Made by a program: the position numbers and the translations under genes | The notes under the pieces: generated by a model | What the model was told of the DNA's origin: nothing | Seen by the model: only the letters and a program-made list of their open reading frames with translations | The model's database searches: none | Assembly (NCBI GenBank): GCA_023430945.1 | Contig: JAEYYE010000158.1 | Coordinates: forward strand, 1-5,628 | DNA: 5,628 nucleotides | DNA from: Bacteroidota bacterium | Lineage (GTDB): Bacteria > Bacteroidota > Bacteroidia > Flavobacteriales_F > PHOS-HE28 | Direction: 5' to 3' | In this document: positions 5,331-5,628 of the stretch, piece by piece | How positions within the stretch are numbered: position 1 is the first letter of the stretch | Layout: each line of letters starts with the position of its first letter

Positions 5331-5628
5331 ACAGGAAGTGCATCACATCACCATCCTGCACCACGTACTCCTTCCCTTCCACGCGTAGTTTCCCAGCTGC
5401 GCGGCATGCCGCTTCACTGCCGAGGCGCACGAAATCGTCGTAGCTCATCACTTCCGCGCGGATGAACCCTTTCTCGAAATCGCTGTGGATCACACCGGCG
5501 GCTTTCGGGCCGGTATCGCCTTCGTGGATCGTCCACGCGCGCACTTCCTTCTCTCCTGCGGTGAAATAGGTGCGCAGTTTCAGCAAGCGATACGCTGCGC
5601 GGATCAACTTGTTCACCCCGGGTTCATC
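5320..5628 (-). CDS. ychF: Redox-responsive ATPase YchF/OLA1, C-terminal part (5' end outside window)
   Basis: The open frame runs in from the right edge, first full codon GAT at 5628-5626, and gives the last 102 residues of a protein normally about 363-366 long. It covers the end of the helical region and the whole TGS domain. Recognisable YchF wording includes TYFTAGEKEVRAWTI, AAGVIHSDFEKGFIRAEV, GKLRVEGKEYVVQDGD and the ending HFLFNV. YchF is an Obg-family P-loop NTPase that prefers ATP, binds ribosomes, and is linked to the oxidative-stress response; its nucleotide motifs lie beyond the window. An internal GTG at 5616 is not the real start, since the homologous sequence continues upstream (DEPG). 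The stop TGA (5322-5320) lies within the end of the convergent lipid kinase gene. Confidence 0.96.
   Translation of the reverse strand, partial: DEPGVNKLIRAAYRLLKLRTYFTAGEKEVRAWTIHEGDTGPKAAGVIHSDFEKGFIRAEVMSYDDFVRLGSEAACRAAGKLRVEGKEYVVQDGDVMHFLFNV

Overview
The window looks like a chromosomal segment from a fairly GC-rich member of the Bacteroidota, possibly a relative of the Flavobacteriales. Four things point there: the TypA protein has the wording typical of that phylum around its switch regions; a TAnnTTTG-type -7 promoter element (TATCTTTG) lies upstream of the tRNA; there are no convincing Shine-Dalgarno sequences before the genes of the lipid operon; and an intergenic structured element resembles a repeated RNA-like element I recall from Flavobacteria. 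The phylum is well supported. Anything finer is a guess.

Layout, left to right. A perfect 22-bp palindrome (7-28) and an intrinsic terminator (63-86) precede a minus-strand tRNA-Arg(CCG) (93-166). Diverging from it on the plus strand is typA/bipA (318-2135), a complete ribosome-associated GTPase whose leader holds a terminator-like hairpin. Next comes 451 bp without a protein gene (2136-2586). It contains an 8-bp tandem repeat, a long bulged inverted repeat (2193-2279), a probable structured RNA on the minus strand (about 2285-2406) and alternative hairpins (2447-2499). A two-gene plus-strand operon follows: an LtaS/OpgB-like membrane sulfatase-fold transferase (2587-4467) and, overlapping it by ATGA, a diacylglycerol-kinase-family lipid kinase (4464-5330). 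The window closes with the C-terminal third of the YchF/OLA1 ATPase gene on the minus strand (5320 to the edge), which overlaps the kinase tail-to-tail by 11 bp.

How the genes may work together. LtaS/OpgB enzymes take phosphoglycerol from phosphatidylglycerol and leave diacylglycerol; DgkB-type kinases turn diacylglycerol back into phosphatidic acid. Tight coupling of the two genes suggests a transfer-and-recycle module for an envelope glycerophosphate modification in a Gram-negative cell. The function is inferred, because the acceptor molecule cannot be read from sequence. The other genes (tRNA, typA, ychF) are housekeeping and translation-related.

The most unusual global signal is base-word use. 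By hand count there are about 126 GATC sites in 5.6 kb, against roughly 22 expected by chance, and 8 copies of the octamer GCGATCGC, the same word as the cyanobacterial HIP1 element. The octamers lie inside genes in all three codon registers.
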